DNA from: Kingdonia uniflora
Lineage: Eukaryota > Streptophyta > Magnoliopsida > Ranunculales > Circaeasteraceae
Direction of reading: 5' to 3'
Length of the DNA stretch: 64,000 nt
NCBI GenBank assembly: GCA_014058105.1
Contig: JACGCM010002114.1
Coordinates: forward strand, 1-64,000
Shown in pieces: positions 1-11,000 of this stretch (positions within the stretch are counted from its first letter, which is position 1; each line of letters opens with the position of its first letter). The notes beneath the pieces were generated by a model, which saw nothing but the letters and a program-made list of their open reading frames with translations, made no database searches and was not told the origin of the DNA. The position numbers were made by a program, and so were the translations under genes.

Positions 1-380
1 CCTTTACTCACCTCACACTATCGCAACTAACCTGTTGCTCTCTTTTCACTGCCCCCTCCCTCCCATCTTCCCCGCCCCTCTCTCTCTCTTTGATAATAAC
101 ATTGTGCCCACAACCTTCTCAAACTCACATACTGTTTTGCAGTGTCCAAGTTTGATACAGAGAGATCAAAGCTATCATATCAAAGGAGACCATGCATCCA
201 CCCACCAAATAAACGTACACACACACTTTTTAGGACAGATCTTCAGACTTCGTCTCCTTTAAATGATGCTGTTTACGTAATCAGATTAAATCTAAGATTA
301 CTAACTTTTCACAAGGAGTCTATAGGTAGATAAAATATGTTTTGTCAACTTCTCAAAGCTATCTATAAGATCAAGCCTCC
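1..380. other. Intergenic, no gene supported
   Basis: Pyrimidine-rich DNA (long C/T stretches at 40-110) followed by AT-rich sequence. Short open frames exist on the plus strand but have no recognisable domain and no supporting splice or start context. I see nothing further. Confidence 0.6.
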
Positions 381-1290
381 TGATCCAGGAGACATTCAAC
401 TCTTTAAAAAGATGCCATGTCGTTCAAACGAACCTTCAAGCGTTCGAGCGAGCTTGAAGGAAAGTCAGCAATTTTGTCTACCTCGTTTTCTAGGCTTAAT
501 GGCAAGTCGTTCGAACAACTGGGTTCTAGAAGACCAGTTATGTCAGCCTCGATTTTCAGACTTAATTGAGCCAGTCGTTCGAACGACTATTTTTATTTTT
601 ATTTTTTTGGCAAAAGTAGATTGAATTAAGGAGAAAAAATACAACTGAGGGAGGCAGATTAGCTAAAGTCCAAAAGAAAAAGAACATTATTTGAATCGGT
701 AGTAAGAAACATGAGGGTCCTCTGCATGCTTAATGAAAACAGGTATCTCATTGCAGTATTCTTGGTTCCATTGGGGAGTGAGTTTACCTTCTTTGAAGCT
801 TGGCCAGCCGAAAAGTTGCCTCTTTCCAGTTATGGGAAAATCTGAGAGAATGGAACTTGCTTTTTGTGTTGATCCATCTTGATCTAAATTTCGAGGGACT
901 TAATCTTTTTTGAAAGCAAGAGCTGCAGTAGAAGAGTCCTTTTCAACCCAGATTTTCCCCAATTTTTATTCAGACCCCATTCCAAAAGAAGCGATAATGA
1001 CTTCACATTCAACATCAAAAGCAGTGGTGATACGTTTCCTTCGTAGTTTAGTGCATTTAAGGGCATAATTGTCCTATTTTGTAACTATGAAACTTGTAAC
1101 CTTCATAAAAGGGCAATACTAGGCAAAATGAAAGGATCCAAGTTGTAAACTAGAACTTAGGGTTTGAAAAAGGAAATCAATTGAAATCAATCAAATGCGA
1201 AATGGAAGCTCTTATTGGGAAATTATCCCGCCAAGTCGTTCGTATCCGTTTAATTCTTCATTACAGGTGATCTCTAATTCGATTGTGGAT
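381..1290 (+). repeat. 5' LTR-like region of the gypsy element
   Basis: It begins at TGATCCAGGAG and ends just before the primer-binding site. The first ~45 bp recur at 6443-6495 upstream of the 3' end. It contains GTTCGAAC-centred palindromes (about 500-595) that also occur in the 3' copy. A stretch at 687-1079 reads as a broken protein-coding fragment on the opposite strand and is probably not native to the LTR. Confidence 0.5.
687..1079 (-). pseudogene. Unidentified host-like gene fragment with in-frame stops
   Basis: Reading leftward from about 1079, one frame gives roughly 130 codons of protein-like composition. It runs to a TAA at 687-689 and is interrupted by two other TAA stops. The last segment ends in ...EDPHVSYYRFK and includes LFGWPSFKEGKLTPQW. 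The frame is constant across the stops, which suggests a once-coding exon damaged by substitutions rather than a chance open frame. I do not recognise the family. It lies inside the LTR of the gypsy element and in antisense to it. It could also be part of a neighbouring gene whose other exons lie to the left of the window. Confidence 0.4.
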
Positions 1291-1294
1291 TAAG

Positions 1295-1304
1295 TGGTAT
1301 CAGA
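1295..1304 (+). other. Primer-binding site (initiator tRNA-Met type)
   Basis: TGGTATCAGA matches the usual plant LTR-retrotransposon primer site complementary to the 3' end of initiator tRNA-Met. Its position directly after the 5' LTR-like region and before gag fits. Confidence 0.6.
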
Positions 1305-1319
1305 TTTTCAAGTTACGAT

Positions 1320-2500
1320 TCTCGAGGGTTGTGTTGGTTTATGGTCCCTACACGTGCCCGACTCAAGCAAACGAAGAAGATTTTTATGAGTTCTTGAAGA
1401 TTCACAGAAAACCTAGCTCGAAGAAGAAGACACATTCGGAGATAGGCGATTCCGAAGATAGGCTCACAAAACTGGAAAACAAAATTTCTGACTAACTACA
1501 ACTTTAGGGGAGTTGGTAGCGCAATTACACCTCGCGACCCTCGCTAAAGCAACCACTTCGACGAAGCGACAAAATCGCAAGAAGAAGAAAGGAGTTGCGG
1601 AGGAGGAAAATGACGGAGTAACAAGGAGGAAAATAGAATTCTAGTGATGTCGAATTCGTCGAGGAAAGACCGATTATTGGTAAGTTCATGAATCCTATGC
1701 GTAATCTTCGTATCGATTTTAAAATTGAAATTCGAGTATCGACGGGTTAATCGATGCTGAGAAATTAGATATCTGGTTAGATAGGATAGAGACCTACTTT
1801 TCAGTTTACGAATATTCAAATGCTCAAAAAATATGTTTTTCAACATTGAAATTCACAAGTAATGTACTCACGTGGTGGAAGTCCTACTTTTCAGTCTACG
1901 TCACATAGTAGAAAGCTTGAGTTAAAAAGAGTTCAAGGTATTAGTGAAGAAACAATTGTATCCTATTGGGTATGAGCAAGAGAGATAATTCAAATGACAT
2001 CATTTGCGCCAAAAGTATGGGCAATCCGTACAAGATGTCACTACAAAGTTTATAACCAAGTTTTGGTTTGGACATTAATGTGGACAAGTATGAAGTGTTC
2101 ATGAAGTATAGGGGGGGGGGGGGGATTGTCGAGTCTATTAGAAGGGATTTGAAGTTTTTTACTGTAGAGAATATCGAAGACGCTACCGTGATAGCATTGC
2201 TATTGAAGGCAAGTACTTGAAGAGTGACAAGAAAGACGACAAGGGCAAGTCGGGGTGCAAGTCTAGTTGGAAGAATGAGCACAAGGGGAGTCCAAAGGAG
2301 AGGGGTCTTCATCCAAGGGGGATATTACAGCCATGTAAAGCAACTGGCACATTTCAGATAAATGTTGAAAAATCACCCGGAGCTTAAGCCGAAGGAAGAG
2401 AAGAGCAAGAGGGAGAGGAAAAACTTGCACTAGCCGCAACGATTGTTGATATTCCAAATTTAGATAAACCAAATCCTAAGCTTACTCTTATGTTTAAGCA
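1320..2500 (+). pseudogene. Gypsy gag remnant
   Basis: Broken gag region between the primer site and the protease remnant. Short segments with capsid-like composition are scattered over all three frames, and no long frame survives. A run of 14 or so G at about 2109-2123 lies within it and would shift the frame. The identification rests mainly on position within the element. Confidence 0.45.
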
Positions 2501-5500
2501 AAACTATGGTTACTGAGAAGGCGAGTCGGGAAGAACTTTTTCATGTCAGTATTCAGGTAAAGCAGAACTTAGTAGAGACCATCATTGATCCGGGTAGTCA
2601 GAAGATTTGATCTCTGAGGCGGTGGTAGAGAAGATGGGTTGGCTACTACGACTCATCTTAAGTCGTATGATTTGGGGAGGATCAGAAAGACGCGGAGTTG
2701 AAGACACGAAACAGTGTACGTTCAAGTTTTCGATCACTGAGTTGTTTATGACGAGGTGACATGTGAGATGGTTCCTTTAGATGTGTGTCAAGTCATTTTG
2801 GGTAGCCCTTATATTATCTTTGGGGCCGAGATGTGATTCATTACCATAGAGCTCACAAGTATCGTCTTGTGAAGGAGGGAAAACAGTTTCATATCAATGC
2901 TTATAAGGAGCATGTCACCAAATAATTTAGTAACGGCGACTCAGATGAAGATGCTGGTTAATGCGAGCGACAAGTTTGTGTTGTTCTTGGTGTGACCGGC
3001 TCAAGAGAGTCCGTCGGCTAAAGCATTGTCTACTGGGCAAGTCTCCTAAGGAACAAACCGAAATGGGGAAGTTGCAAGAGAAGTATAAAGACTTGTTTCT
3101 TGACATAAAAAGGATGTTACGCAAGAGAGATGTGGAGCATGATATCACATTGGTGAATGGTGAGCCACTACCCAACATTAGGTTGTATCAGACTTTTGTA
3201 ACCAAGTCTGATGAGATCAAGAAACAGGTACAAGAGCTCGTAGAGCAAGGGGTTATTAATCCGAGTTGTTCACCTTGTGGTCCGATGTTATGGTGCCGAA
3301 GAAGGACGGGTTTGGAGAATGTGTGGATTATCGGGCGCTGAACACGATTACGGTAAAGAATCGTTATCCGCTTCCACGGATTGACGAACTTTAGATGAGT
3401 TATAGAAGGCTCAATTTTTCACCAAGCTGGATCTTAAGTCGGGTTACCATCAAGTTAGAATATGAGAAGAAGATACATGGAAGACGACTTTCAAGACCAA
3501 ACAAAGACTTTTGAAGTGGATGGTGACGTTTTTTGAGTTATGCATGCTCTAGCGACATTTATGCGGTTGATGAATGAGGTACTTCGTGCTTTTATTGATG
3601 ATTTCGTGATTGTTTATTTAAATGATATCTTGATATATAGTCAAGCATGGGAGGAGCACCTCGTGCATATACGCAAGTGTGTGGAAGCCTTAAGATCACA
3701 ATAACTTTTTCTCAATGGGAAGAAGTGTGAGTTTGGGAATAAGGAACTAGTGTAATTGGAGTTCATTGTTGGTGGAGATGAACTTAAGGTAAATCTAGAG
3801 AAGGTGTCGGTCATTACTAATGGCCTAAACCCGTACAGTGATGGAAGAGTGAAGTTTTGTCAGTAATTACAGAAGTTATTCGACATTTTTCACATATTGC
3901 AGCACCTTGCATTCCTTGACAAAGGCCGGTGTGAGGTTTGTGTGGGAAGATCACCATGAGAAGACCTTTCAGTTACAGAAGCAAAAGATTACAGATACAC
4001 CAGTGTTAGCGTTACCGAATTTGAAGCGTTCTTAGGGCTGGCAATTTTACCCGCCTTGGTCGGGGCCCACCCTGACCGCCCTTAATGAGGCGGGTTTGGT
4101 ATGACTATAGTAGGTATGAGGCAAGTTTGGTCTTAAAAAACATTTATTTATTGGGGCTAGGCTCAAATAAATAAGGCCTGTCACCCGACCCAGTTATATA
4201 GGTTATGACCTGAATAGCCTTAAACCTAATTTATTGAAGATATGTTACTTTTACTTCCTCCTCATCCTGACTTTCATCCTCTGATCCTCAGCTCGTTTCT
4301 CTCTCTATATATACTTTTAAACCTAAGAAGAATTATCCAATCAATGGTTTCGACCCGAATCGATGGTTTTCAGCTTAAAGCTTCAAAGTTCATAAATGGG
4401 GGGCGGGTCTGTGGGAGGGCTTGGGGATCCCCACTTAGGATAAACGGGTGCTAAGCGGGTGCTGGGGCGGGTTTGGTATAGGTAAATTTTGACGGGGCGG
4501 GTTTGGGTACTCCCAATTTAAGTTAAACAGTATTGGGGTGGGTTTGGGGGTAGGGTAATTTGGCGGGTATGGGGATGGTATTAATGCATCCGCCCAAAAC
4601 CGACCCATTGACAACCCTAAGCGTCTTTTTGAGGTCGAAACAGATACTTTAGACTATGCATTAGGGGCATTTTATTGTAGGATGGAAGCCGGTTGCCTAC
4701 CATTGGAGCAGTGCGCAACTATCATACCTATTATGATAAGAAGTTCTACGCATTATATCAATCCGCAAAGCATTGACAGAATTACTGATTGGAGAAGAAG
4801 GTTGTGGTACATCCGTTCATAAACCGTTACAGTTCTTATTTACACAGTCCAAGCTACAGCAAACTCGTCATATGAAGTGGATATTGTATCTACAACAATT
4901 CACCTTTATTATCAAGTATAAGAATGGAGTGGATAACAAAATGGCTGATATGTTATCTCGATCCCCATTACCAACTATTTGCTTTGTTGGTAGCTATGCA
5001 GATACAGCCTATTGTTCCGTCTGAGTATGTTGCAGGGAATGACGAGGACAAGGAGCTCAGTATGATTCACTTGTAAGGCAAGACATGTGAGTATGAATTG
5101 AAGGACGGTTTAATTTATAGGGGCAGTCTACTATATATTCCTGAGGGTGGAGACCGTTTACATTGGATTAGAGAGGTATATTGTTCCAGGTGGCAGATCC
5201 TTTGGGGTTGAGAAGACTCTTTTGAATTTACGGTATTATGTCTATTGGACAAAGATGCAGGTAGATGTGCTCGTGTGGTTCGTGGGTACGTTATGCAACA
5301 CATCGAAGCTTCCCAATCGTAAGTTGGAAATGTATTTACCATTACCAGTTCCTAGCCGACCTGGGATAACATTTGATGGATTATATGGGTGGTTGCCCAT
5401 GACCAAGTATAAGAATGATTATTTGTTTATGGCGGTAGTTCTTATTCCATGCCAGAAGACGGTCACGGGGAAGGAGCAACGCGATTATTTTTCAGAGACG

Positions 5501-6411
5501 TTTGGAGGTATTTCGGGCTCCCTTCTTCTATTATTTTTGATAGGGATAGCCGCTTTTGAGGCATTTCTGGAGATCGTTACGGGGAATGATAGACACTAAG
5601 TTGAAGAGAAGTATCGCCTTTTATTTGCAGACTGACAGGCAAAAAGATGTTGCTAATCGCACTTTGGTTCACTTATTACGGGGATTCCATTCTAAGCATC
5701 CTAAGACTCGGGATGAGAGTTTACCGTATCTTAAATTCCTTTAACCGGGCGATTCATGGTTCTACTTTAAAGTCTCCATTGAAGTTTGTCTTAGTACTTG
5801 CCTCAAAGCCCCTTTGATATGGCTTTTAGTCTTTGTGATAAGACAGTGTTTGAGAAGAAAGAAGAGGAACAAGTTAAAGTTCAGTGTTTTATGAGAGGAT
5901 AAGCAAGGTCATGAGGCGGTTGAAGTACAATTGAAGAAGACTCAAGCGAAGTATAAGGCTCAACACGACAAGTATCGGGTTGAGTGTACTTTATAAGAGG
6001 GTGACCTAGTTTAGTTATATTTGGGTAGAAACGACTAAAGGAGGAAGGTAAGAAGCTCAAGCCGATCCGTTATGATCCATTTACGATACTCAAGAATATT
6101 GGTGACAACGCATTCCAATTGGATTTACCACCATTTATAAAGATGTATTCGGTGATTAAGTCGAGCATTTAAAAACTATTTGAGTGTCTCTTTATATGAA
6201 AACTCTACAATCAATACTTGCCTACCGTCAGTTGATGACTTATAGATGGAAAGAGAAGATCCGTTGCAGGAGGATAGTATCTAGAGAGGAAAGTTTAGCT
6301 ACAAGACGGGGTAGTATCGAGTTGGGAAGAAAGGTCAACTACCTAGCAAGTCGAAGTGGTACAACAGAGAAATGGGCACGGCCACATTCCCTCATCTCAG
6401 TTCTAGCTTGA
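2500..6411 (+). pseudogene. Gypsy pol remnant (PR-RT-RH-INT)
   Basis: Protease-like sequence at about 2520-2640 contains an IIDPGSQ motif, a degenerate form of the aspartic protease DTGA/S site. Reverse transcriptase covers 3060-3720, with the VEHDITLVNGEPLP and [14 protein letters not shown] type segments before the palm, and an F(I)DD-NDILIYS region near 3600-3650. RNase H (PVLALPNLK ... FEVETDTLDYALGA) is split at 4033 by a hAT-like insertion and resumes at 4628. Integrase segments follow from about 5115, and the C-terminal part with a QLKKTQAKYKAQHDKYR-like stretch lies at 5920-6000. Many stops and shifts make it non-functional. Confidence 0.75.
4033..4619. mobile_element. hAT-like non-autonomous element inside gypsy RNase H
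   Basis: A 587-bp segment bounded by TAGGGCTGGCAAT on the left and ATTGACAACCCTA on the right, which are imperfect terminal inverted repeats. Flanks AGCGTTCT (4025-4032) and AGCGTCTT (4620-4627) form a diverged 8-bp duplication, the size typical of hAT elements. Removing it rejoins the RNase H frame of the gypsy element between ALPNLKR and FEVETD. The interior is rich in degenerate CGGGTTTGGG repeats and has no transposase. Confidence 0.75.
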
Positions 6412-6442
6412 GCAGTTGTTCAAGGCCCCTAAAGAAGGGAGC

Positions 6443-6840
6443 CATGATCCAGGAGGATCTAGACATTTAACCTCTTAAAAAGATGATATGCCGTTATATG
6501 ATTCTTGAGGAAAATTATTTATTGTGATATGATATGAAACAACTATTAAAGTGGTAGGCCACTACCATTATGATATGAAAGAAAAATTAATGTGGCAAAC
6601 CACTAGCATAGTGATAAGAAAAAAAACTAAGAATAAGTAAAAGCAACTGAAAGTGGTAGCTATGATTGTAGAAGATGGGAAAAATGGTAGACCACTACAT
6701 TATGACTCTAAAGAATAGAACCCAGTTCGTTCGAATGACTCTAAATGTCGTTTGAATGACATGCCATTTATGCCTTGAAAACGAGGCAGTTAGAATTGGT
6801 CTTCTGGGGAACCCAGGTCGCTCGTTAGAACAGACCGTTA
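6443..6840 (+). repeat. 3' LTR-like remnant of the gypsy element, partly inverted
   Basis: 6443-6495 matches 381-425 in direct orientation. 6730-6812 matches 527-594 in inverted orientation. The interval between holds several related GTGGTAG-CCACTA stretches. The end of the LTR is not recoverable. Confidence 0.45.
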
Positions 6841-7058
6841 TAACGGCCTTTGCCGGTTACACCATTATAACATACCCTTTTAAACCTTGAGAAAACATTG
6901 AAAATAACATATTGTTATAACGGTAACAACAGTCGTTATAGCATAAAATAACGGTCAGTAACAACAAATAACGAGTGTTATTTTTTAGAACGGAACATGA
7001 GGTATAACGGAACGGGCTCAAGGTGTTACCGTTACCGTTATAACGGTTATTTAAAACC
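6836..7058. repeat. Cluster of CCGTTATAACGG palindromic motifs (possible MITE)
   Basis: The motif ACCGTTATAACGG and close variants (GTTATAACGG, AACGGTAAC, CCGTTACCG) recur in both orientations over about 220 bp, with near-palindromic copies at both ends. This arrangement resembles a small inverted-repeat transposon remnant. I could not define target-site duplications, so the class is open. Confidence 0.4.
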
Positions 7059-8093
7059 ATGATCTAAACTAGAGACAAAAATACAATGTACTTTTTTTTT
7101 TTACCAAATGAGACAACTCCTAAAAATGTATCTTTTTAACAAAGCCAATTTCTTACAAATTTTTCCACAGCCCCAAATCTCACACAAGTCTCACAGCTTT
7201 GACTCTTAGCACCAATGGAAGACTCCAACCGAAGGCCTCATTAATAACCTAGAACGGAATATCACGTGAGAAAGAAAATGCCACTAGTAAGCAGTTTATA
7301 TCTCATGCGCATGCGCACACGCATACGCACAATATCATGTGCAAAAAGAATCTGCAATCTCTAATGGATCAACACTGAATGCAATGCATTCAATGAATTT
7401 GTTCATGTTGAGATGTTCACATCCTCACAATGAATAGAGATAGATAAAATGGGTCGCCTTGACTAAACTCTTGTGAACTCTTAAGACGCATCCTTCCTTT
7501 TTTTCCATTTCACTTTTATTTGTGTTTGTGAACAATGAAAGGTCAGATAATTGTATAAGGAAGACAATAGAAAAGAAACAGTTGCCGTGAAACCTACTTG
7601 CAGGAACCCCAATCACCAAAATTTAGAAATAAGACACGGCTTTGCAAAAGACAAGCAGTTTGGGAGGTCACAATGAGGGAAAACGTAGAGATGCATGTTT
7701 ATGAACATAGTACCCACCACTTCCTCAACTTATCTCAATAACCTTATTGTTTTTTAAATACCCCACCATATAGCAACATAGAGCCCTCCACTTCGTCAAA
7801 TTATCTTAATACCTTTAGTGCTTTTTAAATACCTCACCATATCGCATCGTTCAATATTACTTATTTGTTTAGAGAAAACATAGGAAAATAATGAGATAAA
7901 CATGTTTTCTTTTCCTAAGCAAAGTACCCATCCATGAAAAACAATACAACCTAAATATGAAAATTGAGTATAATATAACATAGAGAGGAATGTAATAAAG
8001 CTGTCAAATGGAATATCATGTTCATATAAAAAGATGGAATAATAAAATGGAGAACACAATTTATCTTATCAATCAATGTAATAAAGTGCTTAC
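7059..8093. other. Non-coding DNA where the last desulfhydrase exon was expected
   Basis: This stretch follows exon 8 of the minus-strand D-cysteine desulfhydrase gene. I looked for the expected C-terminal motifs (GRKILFxHTGGLLGLYDK) on the minus strand and did not find them. It holds AT-rich DNA and one small tandem duplication at 7712-7847. Confidence 0.6.
7712..7847. repeat. Two-copy tandem duplication of ~64 bp
   Basis: Copy 1 (about 7712-7776) and copy 2 (about 7783-7847) share CCACTTC-TCAA, TTATCT-AATA and TTTTTAAATACC-CACCATAT. They differ at scattered sites, so the duplication is not recent. Confidence 0.7.
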
Positions 8094-11000
8094 ATCTTGA
8101 ATGTCGACAATATCACGTGAGTTAACACCTGCTTGCAGCCCGTCAAGAAGGTCTTGGGTATAATTGTAGAAGTAATCGGGGTCATCGCAAACAGAGTATG
8201 CATGAACCTGTATTATGAATAGTTGTGAGGGTGTAAATTGTTTGATCAGGAATGTAGCAGGTATAAGATAGGGTAATACACACTTTTGCTTTCAGCTTAC
8301 TCAGCCATGATCCCAATGACAGACCAGCAACAGTTCCCCCACTAGAAATTACAAAAAAACATAAAAATATATTGAGGTTTACTTGGCATCTATGTAACAT
8401 TGACATGGGTACGGGGTGTCGGAAACAGCGGTCTCAAAATAAGTGAAAACGCGGACACGGCCTTATACCTAATAAGATAGTATCATGCTTCATGTTTCCT
8501 ATATTGTGTCTTATTTAAAGTGAATGCATTATGAATATATAATTACGATAGTAGCTAATGGGTTAATTTACAACTAATAACAAACACCAAACAATAGTTA
8601 GTAGGATTGAATAACATATATAAGAATTGGAAACTTTCTAAAAGTTGTGTCAAAAAGTTGATGATCTAAGCAAGAAGTGTCCGTTGAAGTGTCCACACGA
8701 GTGTCGGTGTGTCCAAGTGTCCGACACGTTTGGACACATATTTTTTTTTTTAGGAATATGAAGTGTCCATGTTACATAGCTTGGTATCTAAGTTCAATTC
8801 TCAATTATATAGTGAAATAGCCCAAATATCCACGATGAAAAACTATGAAGATAAACTATGAACCTACTTTCCATACAAACTTAACAAACTCAAAGACGTG
8901 GTAATTGGGCAAGCTATCCATAATGAAAGGAGTTCTAGTAGAAGTTAACAACTCGATAACCAAGTCAACAGGGTGTGTTGTTTATTTTGAGTCGGTAGAG
9001 TGTATTAACACTACTCAGAAGAATGTTCTCCAATAGGATAAAGCAACATACAAAGAAACAAACGACAGGCTTGATGAAACCAATGGCCTCTATCTCATGG
9101 TGAGGTCTTAAGTTCTCAGGTCTCTCAATATGCTGTTGGAAGACGCTTGATACAGATAAAACTGCTTAAATATCCAAGATAACTGTGCCCAGGTCTTTCC
9201 CTGCCAACCGAAATGGCATTGTGCATTTAATTCCTCCTGCAGAACCCACCCAAAGGTGTATGGTATAAGATCCTATATATACTTCCCCATTTCTCTCCTA
9301 ATATCTTTCCTCCTTGAGTATAGAGAATTGTTGCTGAGAAAATAATTTATGATGGCTTAAGGTATACGAAAAGGCAGTGATAGTTTTGGAATGGCTTGAA
9401 GATGGTAAGCATGATAATATAATTTTGATGCAGGGCCATAAAGACTTGCTTAAGAAGCAATCTTTCGTTATTTATACTAGATCTCAGTTGAAATGTAGAG
9501 GACTTACTAATGAAGAGAAAGCTGTCAAGTAGTGCTCCGCTTTAAAAAGGGTACAACTTACGAGAATCAGTGCGTAGGATTGATTTAATTGATAGGTCAT
9601 TCCTCTCTATAAGGCCTACTCTTTGAGTTTACCGTATAATTTGTTGCTCTTTTATCATTAACAATTATTAAAAAAAAAACTAGCTTGACATGGAGAAAAA
9701 GAAATATAAGGCCGCAATAAAAAGGAATGAAAAAACTACAGCATTTTTTCTGAAAGACGTCACCTTAAGGTTTATCGTGTTCTCATACCAATAGTTGTAA
9801 CTTCATTATTTCTATGAGATATAGCTTGTGTCCAGCTTCCACATTTTTAGTTATTATGTCCTACTAGTTGTTTAATGATATATTTACAAGCATCATTCAG
9901 TTATTGATAGTTAGGTGGTCTATGGAAATGTTATCTTCTAATTTCAACTTTTAATAATTATTTAACTTTCATAAGAGAATGGCCTAAATCATCTCAATTA
10001 CTATGATTGAAAACTTAGATGGATATTTCGGCATTTTAGGCTGCATTTTAAGCTTTTCTAAGATCATGTGTTAGACATTGACATGCAAATAACAGAGTAT
10101 CATGGTTCCAAGGAACTAAATGAGATAAACTCTTTTTATACATGTTTATAGAACACTTGTCTAAGTTTCTTTCTTCCAAAGTTCTCTCGAAATGAACTGC
10201 AAACGACTCAATAAAACACATACTTTAGGTGTCACGGCCCAGCCCGGGTCTGCCTCTACAGTTCCCGGGCACAGCGGATTATGTGGCCGTGCGGCGTACA
10301 TGCACGTGCGGCCGGCATGCACAAGCCATCTTCACGGGCGCGGCGCGCCAGTGGAATAGTCCCACGGATGCTAAAGCGACATCCGGATAATCCTAGATAC
10401 TCGTGAGGGTTCATCAAATCTGTATTCGGAATAGGCAACAACGCTAAAGGTTCCCTCAATAATCCCTACAGCGTAATTTCTCGTGACTGGGCACGAGATA
10501 CGAATAGCACACCTGTCCTGTAGCGGATCAGGGTAGCTCAATATGTCGGGTTCCAGATATGGGACATGTATATCGCAAGGGGCGGCGAGCCTGAACTGGT
10601 TACATAGTCCATTTATAGGGGCGGTGCATCTCGATTGGCTCGCGGGGCATAGCGACGGCATAGCGGCGCCATATATAAGCCCTATCTGTAAAAGCGGCCC
10701 ACATTGTGAGGCAATGTCTCCTGGCCTTCCCTAGGCCAAGGAGAATTCATGACTATCCCTTGTAGATAGCCCATGAGCCGGGGTCCAAGATGATCAAGCT
10801 ATAAAGCTCTTTTAGTCATGGGGAGGTTTGGACCAAAATATAATTAAGAAGAAAAAAACGGGGCAAGGACTTTATACACTGATAGAAGTGCTTCTATACT
10901 TTTTTTAGAAAAATATTTGAATCTTTGACAAATAAAATGACTGCCAAATGTTATCATTTCCGGTTTGTCAAGTGCCCGCTGTCAAAACAACTTTTTTTAC

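Larger units (their letters stand above)
381..6840 (+). mobile_element. Degenerate Ty3/gypsy LTR retrotransposon
   Basis: Remains of gag, protease, reverse transcriptase, RNase H and integrase occur in the usual Ty3/gypsy order on the plus strand, with stops and frameshifts throughout. A primer-binding-site-like TGGTATCAGA lies at 1295-1304, and related LTR-like stretches flank the body (381-1290 and 6443-6840). A later 587-bp hAT-like insertion splits the RNase H region. The two LTRs match clearly only over about 50 bp plus an inverted part, so this is an old copy. The outer limits are approximate and no target-site duplication could be recognised. Confidence 0.8.

Noticed and set aside
884..1066. 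60-codon minus-strand open frame near the left edge
   Set aside because: It is a shifted frame of the better-supported coding-like fragment at 687-1079 and is dominated by Leu/Ser runs.
10256..10734. Three overlapping open frames in the GC-rich island
   Set aside because: GC-rich DNA has few stops by chance; the frames lack any domain, start context or agreement between strands.
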